A stretch of 64,000 nt of DNA from Corynebacterium sp. HMSC27B11 (GCF_001815985.1 NZ_KV823549.1:1-64000); one strand, 5' to 3'; positions 46,101 to 55,497 are shown, counted from the stretch's first letter. Translations and numbers: made by a program. Notes: generated by a model not told the origin, from the sequence alone.

Positions 46101-47087
46101 CTAGGTGTTTCCCCGCAGCTCGTCGATGACCTGGTCGGCGAGCAGGCCAGGGTCGGCGAGAGTCGCATCCAACCAGTGGATCCGCGGGTCACGGCGGAAC
46201 CAGCTGCGCTGGCGGCGGGCATAGCGACGGGTTCCCACGACCGTATCCTCCCGGGCCTGTTCCATGCTGCACTCCCCCGCCAGCGCGCTTAAGACCTGGG
46301 CGTAGCCAATCGCTTTGCCGGCCGTGGATTCCCGACTCAGCCCAGCTGCGGCCAGTCCCTCGACCTCCGCGACGAGACCAGCGGCAAACATACGATCGAC
46401 GCGAGCCTCCAGTCGGGGGTTGAGCCAATTCCCCGGGGCGTTGAGCCCGAAGATCCTCGTCCCCCACCGGGTGGGGACATTCTTTGGTGGTTGCGAGGCC
46501 GCGAAGGGTTTGCCCGTCAGCTCGATGACCTCCAAGGCGCGGACAATGCGGCGCGGGTCCTTTTGCTCAATGATGTCTGCCGCATCGGGATCCTTGGAAC
46601 GCAATACCTCATGGAGTGCTTCCACCCCGATGCGATCCTGTTCGGCCATCCACTTCGCCCGCACCGCCGGGTCGGTCGGCGGGAACTGCCAGTCGTCGAC
46701 CAGCGCCTGCAGGTACATCATCGAGCCGCCGACGATGATCGGACGGGCACCGCGGGCCTGGATCTGTTCCACCGTCTCCCCCGCCATCGCGCGGTACGCA
46801 GCCACGCTGGCCGTGTCGTCGACGTCCAAACAGTCGAAGAGGTGGTGCGGGAATTCGGCGCGTTCAGCGCGGGATATCTTGGCAGTGCCGATATCCATGC
46901 CGCGGTACATCTGCATCGAATCGCCGTTGATAATCTCCACCGGCTGATCCAGTCTGCGCGCGAGTTCGAGGGAAAGCTCGGATTTACCGGAGCCCGTGGG
47001 CCCCACGATCAATAGTGGACGCAGGCTGTCCGCTGCGGTTACCCCGGCGGGTGCGGTGAGCGGCGAATCTGTTTGAGAGTTATCCAT
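46101..47087 (-). CDS. miaA: tRNA dimethylallyltransferase MiaA
   Basis: Transfers a dimethylallyl group to adenosine 37 of tRNAs reading codons that start with U, the first step toward the ms2i6A made by MiaB (encoded nearby). The 328-residue protein has the P-loop GPTGSGKS (29-36), [17 protein letters not shown], the PHHLFD block, and the tRNA-contacting [16 protein letters not shown] near the end. I use the ATG giving MDNSQ. A TTG five codons earlier with GGAG 8 nt upstream is a real alternative. An N-terminal tail of about 22 residues precedes the core. Confidence 0.93.
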   Translation of the reverse strand: MDNSQTDSPLTAPAGVTAADSLRPLLIVGPTGSGKSELSLELARRLDQPVEIINGDSMQMYRGMDIGTAKISRAERAEFPHHLFDCLDVDDTASVAAYRAMAGETVEQIQARGARPIIVGGSMMYLQALVDDWQFPPTDPAVRAKWMAEQDRIGVEALHEVLRSKDPDAADIIEQKDPRRIVRALEVIELTGKPFAASQPPKNVPTRWGTRIFGLNAPGNWLNPRLEARVDRMFAAGLVAEVEGLAAAGLSRESTAGKAIGYAQVLSALAGECSMEQAREDTVVGTRRYARRQRSWFRRDPRIHWLDATLADPGLLADQVIDELRGNT

Positions 47088-47228
47088 GGCTATCACCGCC
47101 AAATCTTAGTCTCCGGACGCCTTAAAGCCTCAGTTAGGCGCGGTCTTGGCCGGGGCATCTGCCATAATGAGTCCGCAACGAGTATTTCCGCTCGCGGAGC
47201 CGGTGACTGACGTGCAAAGGAAGAAAGC

Positions 47229-48623
47229 ATGACCGACAAGCAGCAGAGTTCCCAGCCCCAGACCGGGGCTGTCCGCCCGAAGCCGGGCCCACGCCCAGGC
47301 CCGGGTGCCATGCCCAAAAAGGTGAAGCCCACCCCGGGGATGAAGGCGCAAGCTCCTGTGTCAGTACACCCGGTCAGGTCCAATCCAGCGGACTTCGGGC
47401 GAGTCGACGCCGACGGTGCGGTGTGGCTGCGCCGGGAAGGCCATGAGGACCGCGTTGTCGGGCAGTGGCAGGCTGGAGCTCCCGAGGAGGGTCTAAAGCA
47501 CTTCGGGGCGAAATTCGATGACCTCGCCACACAGGTCGCCACGCTCGAAACACGGCTGAGCACCCAGCCGGAGCAAGCGGCAACGATCAAGGCCTCGGCC
47601 AGCGAGCTGCTCGACGGACTGGATGATGCGGAGGTCGTGGGCGACCTCAATGCCCTGCAGACCAAGCTTGAGGCGTTGCTGCGGGACTGCGACAAGGCGC
47701 AGCAGGAGGTCGCGCAGGCCAAGGCGGAGCGCAAGGACCGGGCCCTCCGGGGTAAGAAGGCACTTGCCGAGGAGGCTGAGAAGCTGGGCGAAAGCTCGAC
47801 CGAGTGGAAGGCAACGGGAGACCGTTTCCGCGCGATGGTCGACGAGTGGCGAGGATTCCGCGGCCTTGATAAGAAGACCGACGATGAGTTGTGGGAGCGT
47901 TTCTCCCGGGCTCGCGAGCAGTTCAATAAGCGCCGTGGGGCTCACTTCGCAGACCTCGATAAGCAGCGCGAGGTGGCACGCCGAAAGAAGGAAGAGCTCA
48001 TCGTCGCCGCGGAGGAGCTCCAGCACTCCACCCGCTGGGCGGAGACGTCGGCAGCCTACCGCGATCTGATGGACCAGTGGAAGGCCGCCGGGCACGCCCC
48101 GCGCAACGTCGACGACGAGCTGTGGGAGCGCTTCCGCGCTGCGCGCGAGGTATTCTTCAACGCCCGCAAAGCGGATCAGGATGCCCGCGACGAAGAGTTC
48201 GAAGAGAATGCGACCAAGAAGCAGCAGCTGCTCGACGAATACTCCTCCCTGATCGACCCCAAGGCTCACCTCGACAACGCCCAGCGCCTGCTGCGGGAGC
48301 TGCAGGAGAAGTGGGACGAGATCGGCTTCGTGCCGCGGGCTAAGATCCGCGAATTCGAGGACAAGATCGGGGCGATCGAAACGCGGGTCACGGACGCCGT
48401 TGAGGAGAAGTGGCGCCAGACCGATCCGGAGCTGCAAGCTCGCGTCGACCAGTTCTTCGCCAAGGCGAAGGATCTGCAGCAGCAGGCCAATGAGGCCAAG
48501 GAGGCTGCGAAGGATAAGCTCGCCGCTACCCTGCAGGAACAGGCCGATCAGTGGCGGCAGTGGGCGGAGACCGCACAGGCCTCCACGAAGTCCGAATCCG
48601 ACTCCGAATCCGAGGAAAACTAA
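47229..48623 (+). CDS. DUF349 domain-containing coiled-coil protein
   Basis: Cytosolic protein of 464 residues with a Pro/Lys-rich N terminus (about 1-50) and several DUF349 repeats, each a helical segment with a W-x8-11-G and ELWERF(S/R)xARExF pattern (about 200-240, 275-310 and after). The rest is a long charged coiled coil, ending in an acidic Ser/Glu tail. Mycobacterial Rv2731 is the counterpart in the same place between miaA and miaB. The function is unknown. AAAGGAAG precedes the ATG. It is followed by two strong hairpins. Confidence 0.87.
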   Translation: MTDKQQSSQPQTGAVRPKPGPRPGPGAMPKKVKPTPGMKAQAPVSVHPVRSNPADFGRVDADGAVWLRREGHEDRVVGQWQAGAPEEGLKHFGAKFDDLATQVATLETRLSTQPEQAATIKASASELLDGLDDAEVVGDLNALQTKLEALLRDCDKAQQEVAQAKAERKDRALRGKKALAEEAEKLGESSTEWKATGDRFRAMVDEWRGFRGLDKKTDDELWERFSRAREQFNKRRGAHFADLDKQREVARRKKEELIVAAEELQHSTRWAETSAAYRDLMDQWKAAGHAPRNVDDELWERFRAAREVFFNARKADQDARDEEFEENATKKQQLLDEYSSLIDPKAHLDNAQRLLRELQEKWDEIGFVPRAKIREFEDKIGAIETRVTDAVEEKWRQTDPELQARVDQFFAKAKDLQQQANEAKEAAKDKLAATLQEQADQWRQWAETAQASTKSESDSESEEN

Positions 48624-48626
48624 AAG

Positions 48627-48683
48627 AGGGGGCTCGAAGCCCCCTAGCCCTAGCTCTTTGTCAAGAGCTAGGGCTTGTCTTTA
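48627..48683. terminator. Double hairpin terminator between converging genes
   Basis: Hairpin 1 is AGGGGGCT-CGA-AGCCCCCT (48627-48645). Hairpin 2 follows directly: a perfect 13-bp stem (48646-48658 with 48663-48675) and then TGTCTTT. Stem 2 could end plus transcripts; for minus transcripts the U-run is poor, so they may rely on the tandem stems. Confidence 0.8.
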
Positions 48684-49445
48684 GCCTTCTTGGCCACCGA
48701 TGTTCTTATCGCCGTCGGTTTTCCGGCGGCGCTGCTTAGCGCGAGCGCGGCGATCATCGACGATGTCCTCGAGCTCAGCCTTGGGCCATTCCTCGACGCC
48801 CGTGCGTAGGCGCTGCTGGGCGGCCTGGGCCTCCGCAGAACGGTGCGCCTCCTCGCGACGGGCGGCCGCGAGCGCGCGCTGCAATGGATTACGGCGGAAC
48901 AGCACCCACGTGATCATCACGAACAAGATCGTCATGCCGATCGCACCAATGACCAAGCCATAAGAAGGCGGGCCGGCCGGGTCGGTGACCGGGCGAGATT
49001 GACGCATCCAGATCGCGAACACGCTATACCACCAGCCCACGCCTGCGAAAGCCCAGTTGACCCACGCAACCAGCCAGGATCGAGAGACGATCGTTCCGAT
49101 GGTCAGCATGACGCCGCCCAGGACGGCGAGGGTGGCGTACACCCGTTCCGGCATGGTGATTTGGAACTTCTGTGCGGTCGGCGAGTTGAAGAGCACATCG
49201 ATGCCCAGCACGTCCCGGGAGTGCGGCAGGAAGAGGGAGACGAGCACCAACATGAGGCCGAGAGCCATGAACGGCAGCTGCTGGCGGTAGTCGACCATCT
49301 TCGCGGCCTTCTCCTCGGCGGCGGTGAGGTCGCCCCGGTAGGCGGCCAGCGGATCCTTGCCCTGCGTGTCCTCGGTGGCGCCGGCTACGCCGGGCTTGCT
49401 TTCCTGCGGCGAATCGGCGGAATTCGCGTCGTTCTTTTTAGTCAC
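48681..49445 (-). CDS. Conserved membrane protein (Rv2732c-like)
   Basis: Predicted membrane protein of 254 residues. A hydrophilic, acidic N terminus (~65 residues) leads into four hydrophobic helices (about 70-90, 108-128, 133-152 and 175-195), then a basic helical tail rich in Ala, Arg and Gln. In M. tuberculosis a similar protein follows miaB (Rv2732c after Rv2733c). The function is unknown. I chose the GTG with GAAGGG 8 nt upstream, which overlaps the miaB stop by 8 nt; an earlier in-frame start would overlap more. It is likely co-transcribed with miaB. Confidence 0.8.
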   Translation of the reverse strand: MTKKNDANSADSPQESKPGVAGATEDTQGKDPLAAYRGDLTAAEEKAAKMVDYRQQLPFMALGLMLVLVSLFLPHSRDVLGIDVLFNSPTAQKFQITMPERVYATLAVLGGVMLTIGTIVSRSWLVAWVNWAFAGVGWWYSVFAIWMRQSRPVTDPAGPPSYGLVIGAIGMTILFVMITWVLFRRNPLQRALAAARREEAHRSAEAQAAQQRLRTGVEEWPKAELEDIVDDRRARAKQRRRKTDGDKNIGGQEG

Positions 49446-50991
49446 AGCCACACCCTTCGTGGACGTTGTTGGGCGCCGCGGTTGCATCAGCCTGGGGCCT
49501 AATACCGATGGTTGGCACGCCGAGGCTCACCCCGATCGGCGCGGTGGTCGGGGTCTGGCCAGCACCCGACATGTCGCCGGCCTTGGTCAACCGGTGGTTG
49601 ACGAGTGGGCCGTCCGCAATGAGGAAGAACGGACGGGCGTCGGTAATCGTGACTTCCACTATATCCCCAGGACGAACGTCCTCGCTTGGGGTGAAGTGCA
49701 CGAGCCGACCGTCCCGAGCACGGCCCGACATGCGGTGGCGCTGGGCGTCCTTGCGGCCACCGGTCTCCTGGACCAGCAGTTCCTGGGTCGTTCCCACCAG
49801 CTCCTGGTTGTCCTCGGCCTGGATGCGCTCCTGCAGCGCGATGAGGCGCTCGTAGCGCTCCTGCACGACGGCCTTGGGGATCTGGTCTGGCATGCTAGCT
49901 GCCGGGGTGCCGGGGCGTGGCGAGTACTGGAAGGTAAATGCGCTGGAGAAGCGCGCCTTCTCGACGACGTCGAGGGTCGCCTGGAAGTCCTCCTCCGTTT
50001 CGCCGGGGAATCCCACGATGATGTCGGTCGTGATGGCCGCGTGTGGAATGCGTTCGCGGACCTTGTCCAGGATCCCCAGGAATTTCTTCGAGCGGTAGGA
50101 GCGACGCATCTCCTTGAGGATGCGGTCGGAGCCAGACTGCAGGGGCATGTGCAGCTGGGGGCAGACATTGGGGGTCTCTGCCATCGCATCGATGACGTCG
50201 TCGGTGAATTCAGCAGGGTGAGGGCTGGTGAAGCGCAGCCTCTCGAGACCTTCGATCTCGCCGCAGGCGCGCAGCAGCTTGGCGAATGCGCCCCGATCTC
50301 GCGGCAGGTCCTCGTCGGCGAAGTTCACGCCGTAGGCGTTGACGTTCTGCCCCAGGAGGGTGACCTCCTGCACGCCCTGGTCCACCAGCGCCTGAACCTC
50401 AGCGAGGATCTCCCCCGGCCGGCGGTCCTGCTCCTTGCCTCGGAGAGAGGGCACGATGCAGAAGGTGCAGGTGTTATTGCAGCCCACGGAGACCGATACC
50501 CAACCCGAGTAAGCGGATTCCCGCTTTGCCGGGAGCACGGAGGGGAATTCCTCGAGGGAGTCGAGGATCTCAACCTCTGCCCGCTGGTTGTGGGCGGAAC
50601 GCTCCAGCAGAGTGGGCAGCGAGCCGATATTGTGGGTGCCGAAGACGACGTCCACCCAGGGGGCGCGGTCGACCACCGCGTCCTTGTCCTTCTGCGCCAT
50701 GCAACCGCCAACGGCGATCTGCATGCCGGGATTGCGATCCTTCATGGGCTTGACCATGGCGAGCGTTCCGTAGAGCCGGTTATCCGCGTTCTCCCTCACC
50801 GCGCAGGTATTGAAGACGAGGACGTCTGGTTCCTCACCGTCCGCCGCAGGTTGGTAGCCCGAGTCCTCGAGGAGCCCGGAGAGGCGCTCGGAATCGTGAA
50901 CGTTCATCTGGCAGCCGAAGGTGCGGACCTCGTAGGTGCGCTGTTCAGGCTGCTCAGATGCGGAAGTTTTCTTCTCCATAGCGTGAGTCAC
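49438..50991 (-). CDS. miaB: tRNA-2-methylthio-N6-dimethylallyladenosine synthase MiaB
   Basis: Radical-SAM methylthiotransferase that turns i6A37 into ms2i6A37, using two iron-sulfur clusters; 517 residues. Cluster ligands of the N-terminal UPF0004 domain are Cys27 (GCQMN), Cys63 (NTCAV) and Cys97 (GGCMAQ). The radical-SAM motif is C171-x3-C175-x2-C178. A TRAM domain follows, and the tail ends in a Cys-rich GCGCD. I chose the GTG that lies 8 nt behind TAGGAT, indicating a leaderless mRNA; the ATG four codons later lacks a good ribosome site. It works after MiaA, encoded nearby. In C. glutamicum gluABCD lies between miaB and recX; here the gap is 81 nt. Confidence 0.94.
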   Translation of the reverse strand: MTHAMEKKTSASEQPEQRTYEVRTFGCQMNVHDSERLSGLLEDSGYQPAADGEEPDVLVFNTCAVRENADNRLYGTLAMVKPMKDRNPGMQIAVGGCMAQKDKDAVVDRAPWVDVVFGTHNIGSLPTLLERSAHNQRAEVEILDSLEEFPSVLPAKRESAYSGWVSVSVGCNNTCTFCIVPSLRGKEQDRRPGEILAEVQALVDQGVQEVTLLGQNVNAYGVNFADEDLPRDRGAFAKLLRACGEIEGLERLRFTSPHPAEFTDDVIDAMAETPNVCPQLHMPLQSGSDRILKEMRRSYRSKKFLGILDKVRERIPHAAITTDIIVGFPGETEEDFQATLDVVEKARFSSAFTFQYSPRPGTPAASMPDQIPKAVVQERYERLIALQERIQAEDNQELVGTTQELLVQETGGRKDAQRHRMSGRARDGRLVHFTPSEDVRPGDIVEVTITDARPFFLIADGPLVNHRLTKAGDMSGAGQTPTTAPIGVSLGVPTIGIRPQADATAAPNNVHEGCGCD

Positions 50992-50999
50992 GTGTGCAG

Positions 51000-51005
51000 A
51001 TCCTA
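51000..51005 (-). promoter_or_regulatory. -10 element for a leaderless miaB transcript
   Basis: TAGGAT on the minus strand lies 8 nt before the GTG start. No ribosome binding site is seen. Confidence 0.5.
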
Positions 51006-51072
51006 CCCCCAGGGCGGGGGCGAACACGAACCGTGTCACGTTCGCTACTGCCCCGCCCGCCGGCACCCCGCG

Positions 51073-51714
51073 CTAACTAGATTTGAGTTCGGCGAGCTGC
51101 TGATCCAACGCCTCACGGGCGTATGCCAGGCTGGTGCCCGCGGGAAAACCGCGGCGGGCAGCGACCCCCACCACTCGCTTGAGGAATTTATTGTATTCCG
51201 CGCGGTCCGCAGGAACGGCCCGAATGCTCGCGGCCTTCTTGTCGATCAGTCCACGCATGATCGCGTCCTGATCCTCCTCGTCGACGAGCTCCACCGCAGC
51301 CTCGATGTGTTGCTCGGCGACCCCCTTATCCCGCAGTTCGCGGCGCAGCACAGCGACAGATTTCTTTTGATTCCTGCTTCTTTGCTCGACCCAGAGCCTC
51401 GCGAACTCGCCGTCATCGAGCATGCCGTTGCGCTGGCAGCGCTCGACGACTTCCCTGACGAGTTCCGGGGCATAGTCCTGCTTGAGTAGCCGCTCCTCGA
51501 GCTCCGCCACCGAGCGCGGGCGATGGTTGATGAGGCTTTGCGCCCGGTTGATCACCGGGGCGAGAGCCTCCTCCTTCTCCCGATCAACGAGCTGGCTACC
51601 GCTCCCCTGCGTCCAGGACGCGATTGCCCGCCGCAGCGCGGCAATCTTCTGTTCCCGGCTCTCCGGGGCACCCCCAGCTGTAGCCCAATGGTCGTCTGCG
51701 TTGCCTTCAGTCAC
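51073..51714 (-). CDS. recX: RecA regulator RecX
   Basis: Helical regulator that binds RecA filaments and limits recombination, 213 residues. The family three-helix repeats are visible from about residue 55 on: RPRSVAELEERLLKQDY, FARLWVEQRSRNQKKS and RRELRDKGV. The N-terminal ~50 residues are less conserved. The GTG start lies 8 nt after the recA stop, so the two genes form one operon and are probably induced together in the SOS response. The length is normal for actinobacteria. Confidence 0.93.
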   Translation of the reverse strand: MTEGNADDHWATAGGAPESREQKIAALRRAIASWTQGSGSQLVDREKEEALAPVINRAQSLINHRPRSVAELEERLLKQDYAPELVREVVERCQRNGMLDDGEFARLWVEQRSRNQKKSVAVLRRELRDKGVAEQHIEAAVELVDEEDQDAIMRGLIDKKAASIRAVPADRAEYNKFLKRVVGVAARRGFPAGTSLAYAREALDQQLAELKSS

Positions 51715-51722
51715 AGCGGGGC

Positions 51723-52838
51723 CTAGTTCTCCGTCTCGACGTCTGGGTCATCGAAGTTCGGAACCACGTCGATGGGCTTATCCTCATCGGCGATGGGCTC
51801 GTCCTTCGCCTTGGCGTAGGGGCCAACCTTGAGCTCTTGCATGATGCGATCCTCTAGCTGTTCGGCCAGCTCGGGGTTGGACTTCAGGAACTCGCGGGCC
51901 TTTTCCTTGCCCTGGCCGAGCTGTTCGCCCTCATAGGTGAACCAGGACCCCGACTTCTTGATAATCCCGGCGTCCACGCCGAGGTCGAGGATCGAGCCCT
52001 CCCGAGAGATGCCCTCGCCATAGAGGATGTCGAACTCCGCGATCTTGAACGGTGGCGAAACCTTGTTCTTCACGATCTTCAACCGGGTGCGGTTACCCAC
52101 CACGTCCTGGCCGTCCTTCAGTGCCTGGATGCGGCGGATGTCGCAGCGAACGGAGGCGTAGAACTTCAGGGCCTTACCACCGGTGGTGGTCTCCGGAGAG
52201 CCGAACATCACGCCGATCTTCTCACGCAGCTGGTTAATAAAGATCGCGGTAGTGCCGGTCTGGTACAGCGCGCTGGTCATCTTGCGCAGCGCCTGGCTCA
52301 TCAGTCGAGCCTGGAGACCCACGTGAGAATCTCCCATTTCGCCGTCGATCTCCGCCTTGGGGGTCAGCGCTGCCACGGAGTCGATGACCACCACGTCGAT
52401 CGCGCCAGAACGCACCAGCATGTCCGCAATCTCGAGGGCCTGCTCGCCCGTGTCCGGCTGGGAGACCAGCAACGCATCCGTATCCACGCCCAAAGCCTTG
52501 GCATACTCCGGGTCCAGTGCGTGCTCGGCGTCGATGAAGGCTGCAATGCCGCCGCCCTTCTGAGCTTCAGCAATGGCGTGCAGCGCGACGGTGGTCTTAC
52601 CCGAGGATTCCGGCCCGTAAATCTCTACGACACGGCCACGCGGGAAGCCTCCGATACCCAGAGCAACATTGATGGCGATATTGCCCGACGGGATTGCGCT
52701 AATGGGTGGGCGATTGTCATCGCCCAGTCGCATGATCGCCCCCTTGCCGAAATCCTTCTCGATCTGGGCCATTGCTAGATCGAGAGCCTTGGAGCGATCC
52801 TTCTGTGCCGCCGTGGTGGCCTTCTTCTTTGGCGCCAT
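51723..52838 (-). CDS. recA: DNA recombinase RecA
   Basis: ATP-dependent recombinase that forms filaments on single-stranded DNA, drives strand exchange, and triggers LexA self-cleavage. The 371-residue protein has Walker A GPESSGKT (75-82), [10 protein letters not shown] (Walker B), the L1 loop with [12 protein letters not shown], the L2 loop with [21 protein letters not shown], and an acidic C-terminal tail. No intein is present, unlike in M. tuberculosis. GAGGAGG precedes the ATG. A strong SOS box lies about 300 nt upstream. recX follows. Confidence 0.98.
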   Translation of the reverse strand: MAPKKKATTAAQKDRSKALDLAMAQIEKDFGKGAIMRLGDDNRPPISAIPSGNIAINVALGIGGFPRGRVVEIYGPESSGKTTVALHAIAEAQKGGGIAAFIDAEHALDPEYAKALGVDTDALLVSQPDTGEQALEIADMLVRSGAIDVVVIDSVAALTPKAEIDGEMGDSHVGLQARLMSQALRKMTSALYQTGTTAIFINQLREKIGVMFGSPETTTGGKALKFYASVRCDIRRIQALKDGQDVVGNRTRLKIVKNKVSPPFKIAEFDILYGEGISREGSILDLGVDAGIIKKSGSWFTYEGEQLGQGKEKAREFLKSNPELAEQLEDRIMQELKVGPYAKAKDEPIADEDKPIDVVPNFDDPDVETEN

Positions 52839-53124
52839 GACACCCTCCTCGTTTTCGCGTCTGTGTTTTCGTTCTTGTCTTAATCAGTTCAAGCCGACAA
52901 CGTGGCGTCACCTCGCCCCGCGTCCGCGCGGCGAGGGCGAAAGCTATTGTCTTCCGCTTGGGGCTAGTTCTATCACCCGCAGCGGACACCGACCTCGCCC
53001 ACCTGCGCTCGCTGTGGGCAGCGATGGCGGCTATCCACAGGGGCAAAGAGGTACTGGCACGTTGTTCGGATTTAGTTATAGGACACCGGGCAGACACGCA
53101 GCGCGCCACCCACCACCTCGAACC
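52839..53124 (-). other. Long recA 5' leader without a gene
   Basis: About 285 bases lie between the recA start and the predicted promoter beside the SOS box. I find no supported gene in either strand. A strong GC hairpin CTCGCC/GGCGAG (52912-52935) and possible extra -10 elements (TATAAC on minus near 53085; TAGAAC near 52966) are present. So the region may hold a constitutive second promoter or a structured leader. Confidence 0.45.
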
Positions 53125-53157
53125 ACATTACACGAACCTTTGTTCGATTTATTCGAA
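53125..53157. promoter_or_regulatory. SOS box and promoter of recA
   Basis: ACGAACCTTTGTTCGA (53132-53147) is one base from the actinobacterial SOS consensus. A second, partly overlapping palindrome TTCGATTTATTCGAA lies at 53143-53157. On the minus strand a -10 TAATGT (53125-53130) directly follows, so LexA bound here would cover the promoter. Confidence 0.75.
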
Positions 53158-53249
53158 CGGCGCGCCGCGATCTTTCGCGGGTTCTCCGCACCCCTTAATC
53201 CCCCGTTAAGCAACGCACATGAGCCAACAATCTTCCCCCTCCCGAAGGC

Positions 53250-53456
53250 TCAGTCATCCTCCCCGAGCATCCGCTCTTCGGGAATGTCGAAGTCGCGGCA
53301 GAGCTCCCACCACACATTTCGTGGCTCTTCACCAGCCTCGATCGCCTCCTCGGCGGTCTTCCCCAGCCTGGACAACACGTGGCTTTCCACGATCCAGCCA
53401 CCGTAGGTGGCGCCAAACTCGCCCGCGATAAGCCGGTCAAACTCGGTTCTCCTCAT
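53250..53456 (-). CDS. DUF3046 domain-containing protein
   Basis: Small conserved actinobacterial protein of 68 residues, unknown function. The family pattern MRRTEFDRLIAGEFG...SHVLSRLGKTAEEAIEAGEEPRNVWWELC is seen over almost the whole length. It is acidic and soluble. In mycobacteria and corynebacteria it lies upstream of recA. The ATG has no ribosome site but a TAGCGT hexamer 6 nt upstream, suggesting a leaderless message. It is divergent from bioY and shares with it the palindrome at 53481-53507. Confidence 0.87.
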   Translation of the reverse strand: MRRTEFDRLIAGEFGATYGGWIVESHVLSRLGKTAEEAIEAGEEPRNVWWELCRDFDIPEERMLGEDD

Positions 53457-53480
53457 GCCCGGACGCTAGCACAAAAATAG

Positions 53481-53507
53481 TTGAACAAAATGGGAAGCTT
53501 TGTTCAA
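53481..53507. promoter_or_regulatory. 27-bp palindrome in the bioY/DUF3046 promoter region
   Basis: TTGAACAAA (53481-53489) and TTTGTTCAA (53499-53507) are perfect 9-bp arms around a 9-base spacer. The right arm lies just upstream of the bioY -10 (TAATAT, 53516-53521). It is a likely operator for biotin control. The half-site TGAAC is shared with the corynebacterial BioQ motif (TGAAC-N3-GTTAC), but the spacing is different. Confidence 0.6.
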
Positions 53508-53529
53508 TGACTTGTTAATATGTCCATCG

Positions 53530-54132
53530 ATGAAAACTCTCAATGTTCGCGATCTGGGCGCGATCGTCGCATTCGCCGCCCTGACCATCGCACTAGGCGC
53601 AGTAACCATTCCAGTCGGCTTCACCGGTGTGCCGATCGTCCTCCAGAACATGGGCGTGATCCTCACCGCCATGATCCTCGGCTGCCTCCGTGGCGGGCTA
53701 TCCATCAGCCTGTTCGTCGGCGTCGGCCTCGTGGGCGTGCCGAACCTCGCTGGGTGGAGCCCGACGATTTCCGCGATTTCCGGCCCCAGCATCGGCTACA
53801 TCGTGGGCTATATCTTCGCAGCCTTCATCGTTGGTGCAATCTCTCAAGCAATCCTCGGCCGCTGCAACCGCACTGATCAACCCGGACAGAGCTGGTCTTC
53901 CATCGTCGGGCTGACAATCGCGGGTGTGATCGGTATGGCCGTGATGTACCTTTTCGGTTCCGTCGGGCTGATGTTCCGGCTCGGCCTGGATTTCCCGGGC
54001 GCCCTGGTGTCCAACACTCCGTTCATCCTTCCCGACCTGATTAAGTGCGTCGCCGCGGCTGTCATCACCTTCGGTGTCTTCCGCGCGGTACCTCACCTGG
54101 TTCCGGCCGCGAACCTGCGCTCCCGCAACTAG
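53530..54132 (+). CDS. bioY: Biotin ECF transporter substrate-binding subunit BioY
   Basis: S-component of the biotin importer, 200 residues with six predicted membrane helices. Family blocks are clear: VPIVLQNMGVILTAMILGCLRGG, the GVPNLAGWSPTISAISGPSIGYIVGY segment (biotin-binding loops, here in parts), and a C-terminal FILPDLIKCVAAA. With BioM and BioN it forms the high-affinity importer, needed in corynebacteria that cannot make biotin fully. The ATG lies 8 nt behind TAATAT and has no ribosome site, so the message is probably leaderless. It is the first gene of bioYMN. Confidence 0.94.
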   Translation: MKTLNVRDLGAIVAFAALTIALGAVTIPVGFTGVPIVLQNMGVILTAMILGCLRGGLSISLFVGVGLVGVPNLAGWSPTISAISGPSIGYIVGYIFAAFIVGAISQAILGRCNRTDQPGQSWSSIVGLTIAGVIGMAVMYLFGSVGLMFRLGLDFPGALVSNTPFILPDLIKCVAAAVITFGVFRAVPHLVPAANLRSRN

Positions 54133-54148
54133 ATTTCCCTCCCCCCCC

Positions 54149-54856
54149 ATGCCTCTCATCGAGTTCCGCGACCTTACCTTGCGGGGTATCGGCCGCTCCC
54201 CCGACGCCCCGCCCATTCTCGATTCGATCAGTCTCCGGCTCTCCGAACACCGCATCGGCATCATCGGCGCCAACGGCTCCGGGAAGTCTTCGCTGGTGCG
54301 GTGCATCAACGGGCTCAACATTCCCGACGAGGGTGAAGTCACCGTCGATGGACTCTCCACCGCCAAGCGCGCCGGGGATATCCGCCGCCAGGTGGGCTTC
54401 CTGTTCTCCAACGCGGATAACCAGATCATCATGCCCACCGTTGCTGAGGACGTCGGGTTCTCCCTGCGCGGCAAGAAGCTGAACCGCCAGGAGAAGCGCG
54501 CCGCCGTGGCCGAGATTCTCGACCAGCTTGGGCTGGCGGGCAAGGAAGAGCAGTCACCCCACACCCTCTCCGGCGGAGAGAAGCAGCTCCTTGCGCTGGC
54601 GTCGATCCTCGTGATGAACCCACGTCTCATCATCGCCGATGAGCCGACCACGCTACTCGATCTGCGCAACCGCCAACGTATCGCCCGCACGCTGGCGTCA
54701 TTGGAGCAGCAGCTGATCGTGGTGTCGCACGACCTGGAGCTCTTCGAAGGCTTCGATCGGGTCATTTGGATCGACGATGGTCGCATTCGGGCCGATAGTG
54801 CCGACGAAGATTCCGTCACCACTGTGCTCTCGGATTACCGGACGTGCATGCTGTGA
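54149..54856 (+). CDS. bioM: Biotin ECF transporter ATPase BioM
   Basis: ABC ATPase of the CbiO/EcfA type, 235 residues. Walker A is GANGSGKS (40-47), the Q-loop lies near 91-92 (NADNQI), signature LSGGEKQ (140-146), Walker B IIADEP (161-166) and the switch histidine in VVSHDLE. The NADNQI stretch after FLF is typical of ECF ATPases. The chosen ATG directly follows eight C residues and has no ribosome site, which is odd; a GTG 25 codons earlier inside bioY is the alternative. It should power uptake through BioN and BioY. Confidence 0.93.
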   Translation: MPLIEFRDLTLRGIGRSPDAPPILDSISLRLSEHRIGIIGANGSGKSSLVRCINGLNIPDEGEVTVDGLSTAKRAGDIRRQVGFLFSNADNQIIMPTVAEDVGFSLRGKKLNRQEKRAAVAEILDQLGLAGKEEQSPHTLSGGEKQLLALASILVMNPRLIIADEPTTLLDLRNRQRIARTLASLEQQLIVVSHDLELFEGFDRVIWIDDGRIRADSADEDSVTTVLSDYRTCML

Positions 54857-55479
54857 GACTGCCCCGCATCAATACCGCGGCCCCGGTTCTGTACATCCCG
54901 ACGGGCTCGGTCATTCATAGGCTTCCCGCCGGAGCGAAGCTCACTGGTCTCATTGCTTTTCTCGTGCTCGCCGCCATCTTCGCCAAGACTCTGGTGGCTG
55001 GCGCGGGCTGTGTGGTGGCCGCGGTTGTCGCTTACGCTCTGGCGAAGATCCCCTGGCGCACCGCGCTACGCCAGCTCATCCCGATTCTCATCATTCTGCT
55101 GGCTTTCGGCGCGCTGACGTGGTGGCGCAGCGGTCTGAACGAAGCCCTGGTGCGTTTCCTAGTGCTGTGGGCCTCGGTCTCCGTAGCCATCCTGTTGACG
55201 ATGACCACCAAGGTCTCCGACCTCCAGCGCGCCGTGGAACGGGCACTCGCCCCGGCTGCCACCATCGGCCTGCCGGTGGACAAGATCTCCCTGGCCATCA
55301 GCCTGACGATCCACATGATCCCCCTGCAGCTGCGCACCATCAACGAGGTCGTAGAAGCACAACAGGCCCGTGGCGGAAAGTTTTCCGCCCGGGCCTTGGG
55401 CATCCCCCTGGTGATCCGCACCCTGCTTCGCGGCCGGGAAGTCGGCGAGGCGCTGCAGGCGCGCGGGGTGGGCGACTAA
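54853..55479 (+). CDS. bioN: Biotin ECF transporter transmembrane subunit BioN (EcfT)
   Basis: Membrane coupling subunit of the biotin importer, 208 residues. After an N-terminal VPTGSVIHRLPAGAKL-like start (here PTGSVIHRLPAGAKL), four to five hydrophobic helices are seen. The two Ala-Arg-Gly signatures of EcfT coupling helices are present: AQQARGG and, near the C terminus, ALQARGV. I chose the GTG that overlaps the bioM stop (GTGA), a typical coupled start; a GTG three codons earlier is possible. Only one T subunit and one ATPase are encoded, so BioM probably acts as a homodimer. Confidence 0.92.
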   Translation: MRLPRINTAAPVLYIPTGSVIHRLPAGAKLTGLIAFLVLAAIFAKTLVAGAGCVVAAVVAYALAKIPWRTALRQLIPILIILLAFGALTWWRSGLNEALVRFLVLWASVSVAILLTMTTKVSDLQRAVERALAPAATIGLPVDKISLAISLTIHMIPLQLRTINEVVEAQQARGGKFSARALGIPLVIRTLLRGREVGEALQARGVGD

Positions 55480-55497
55480 GCGCCCACGAGGAAGGGT

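Noticed and set aside
51723..52838. Intein in recA
   Set aside because: The recA frame is 371 residues and continuous through both L1 and L2 loops, with no insertion.
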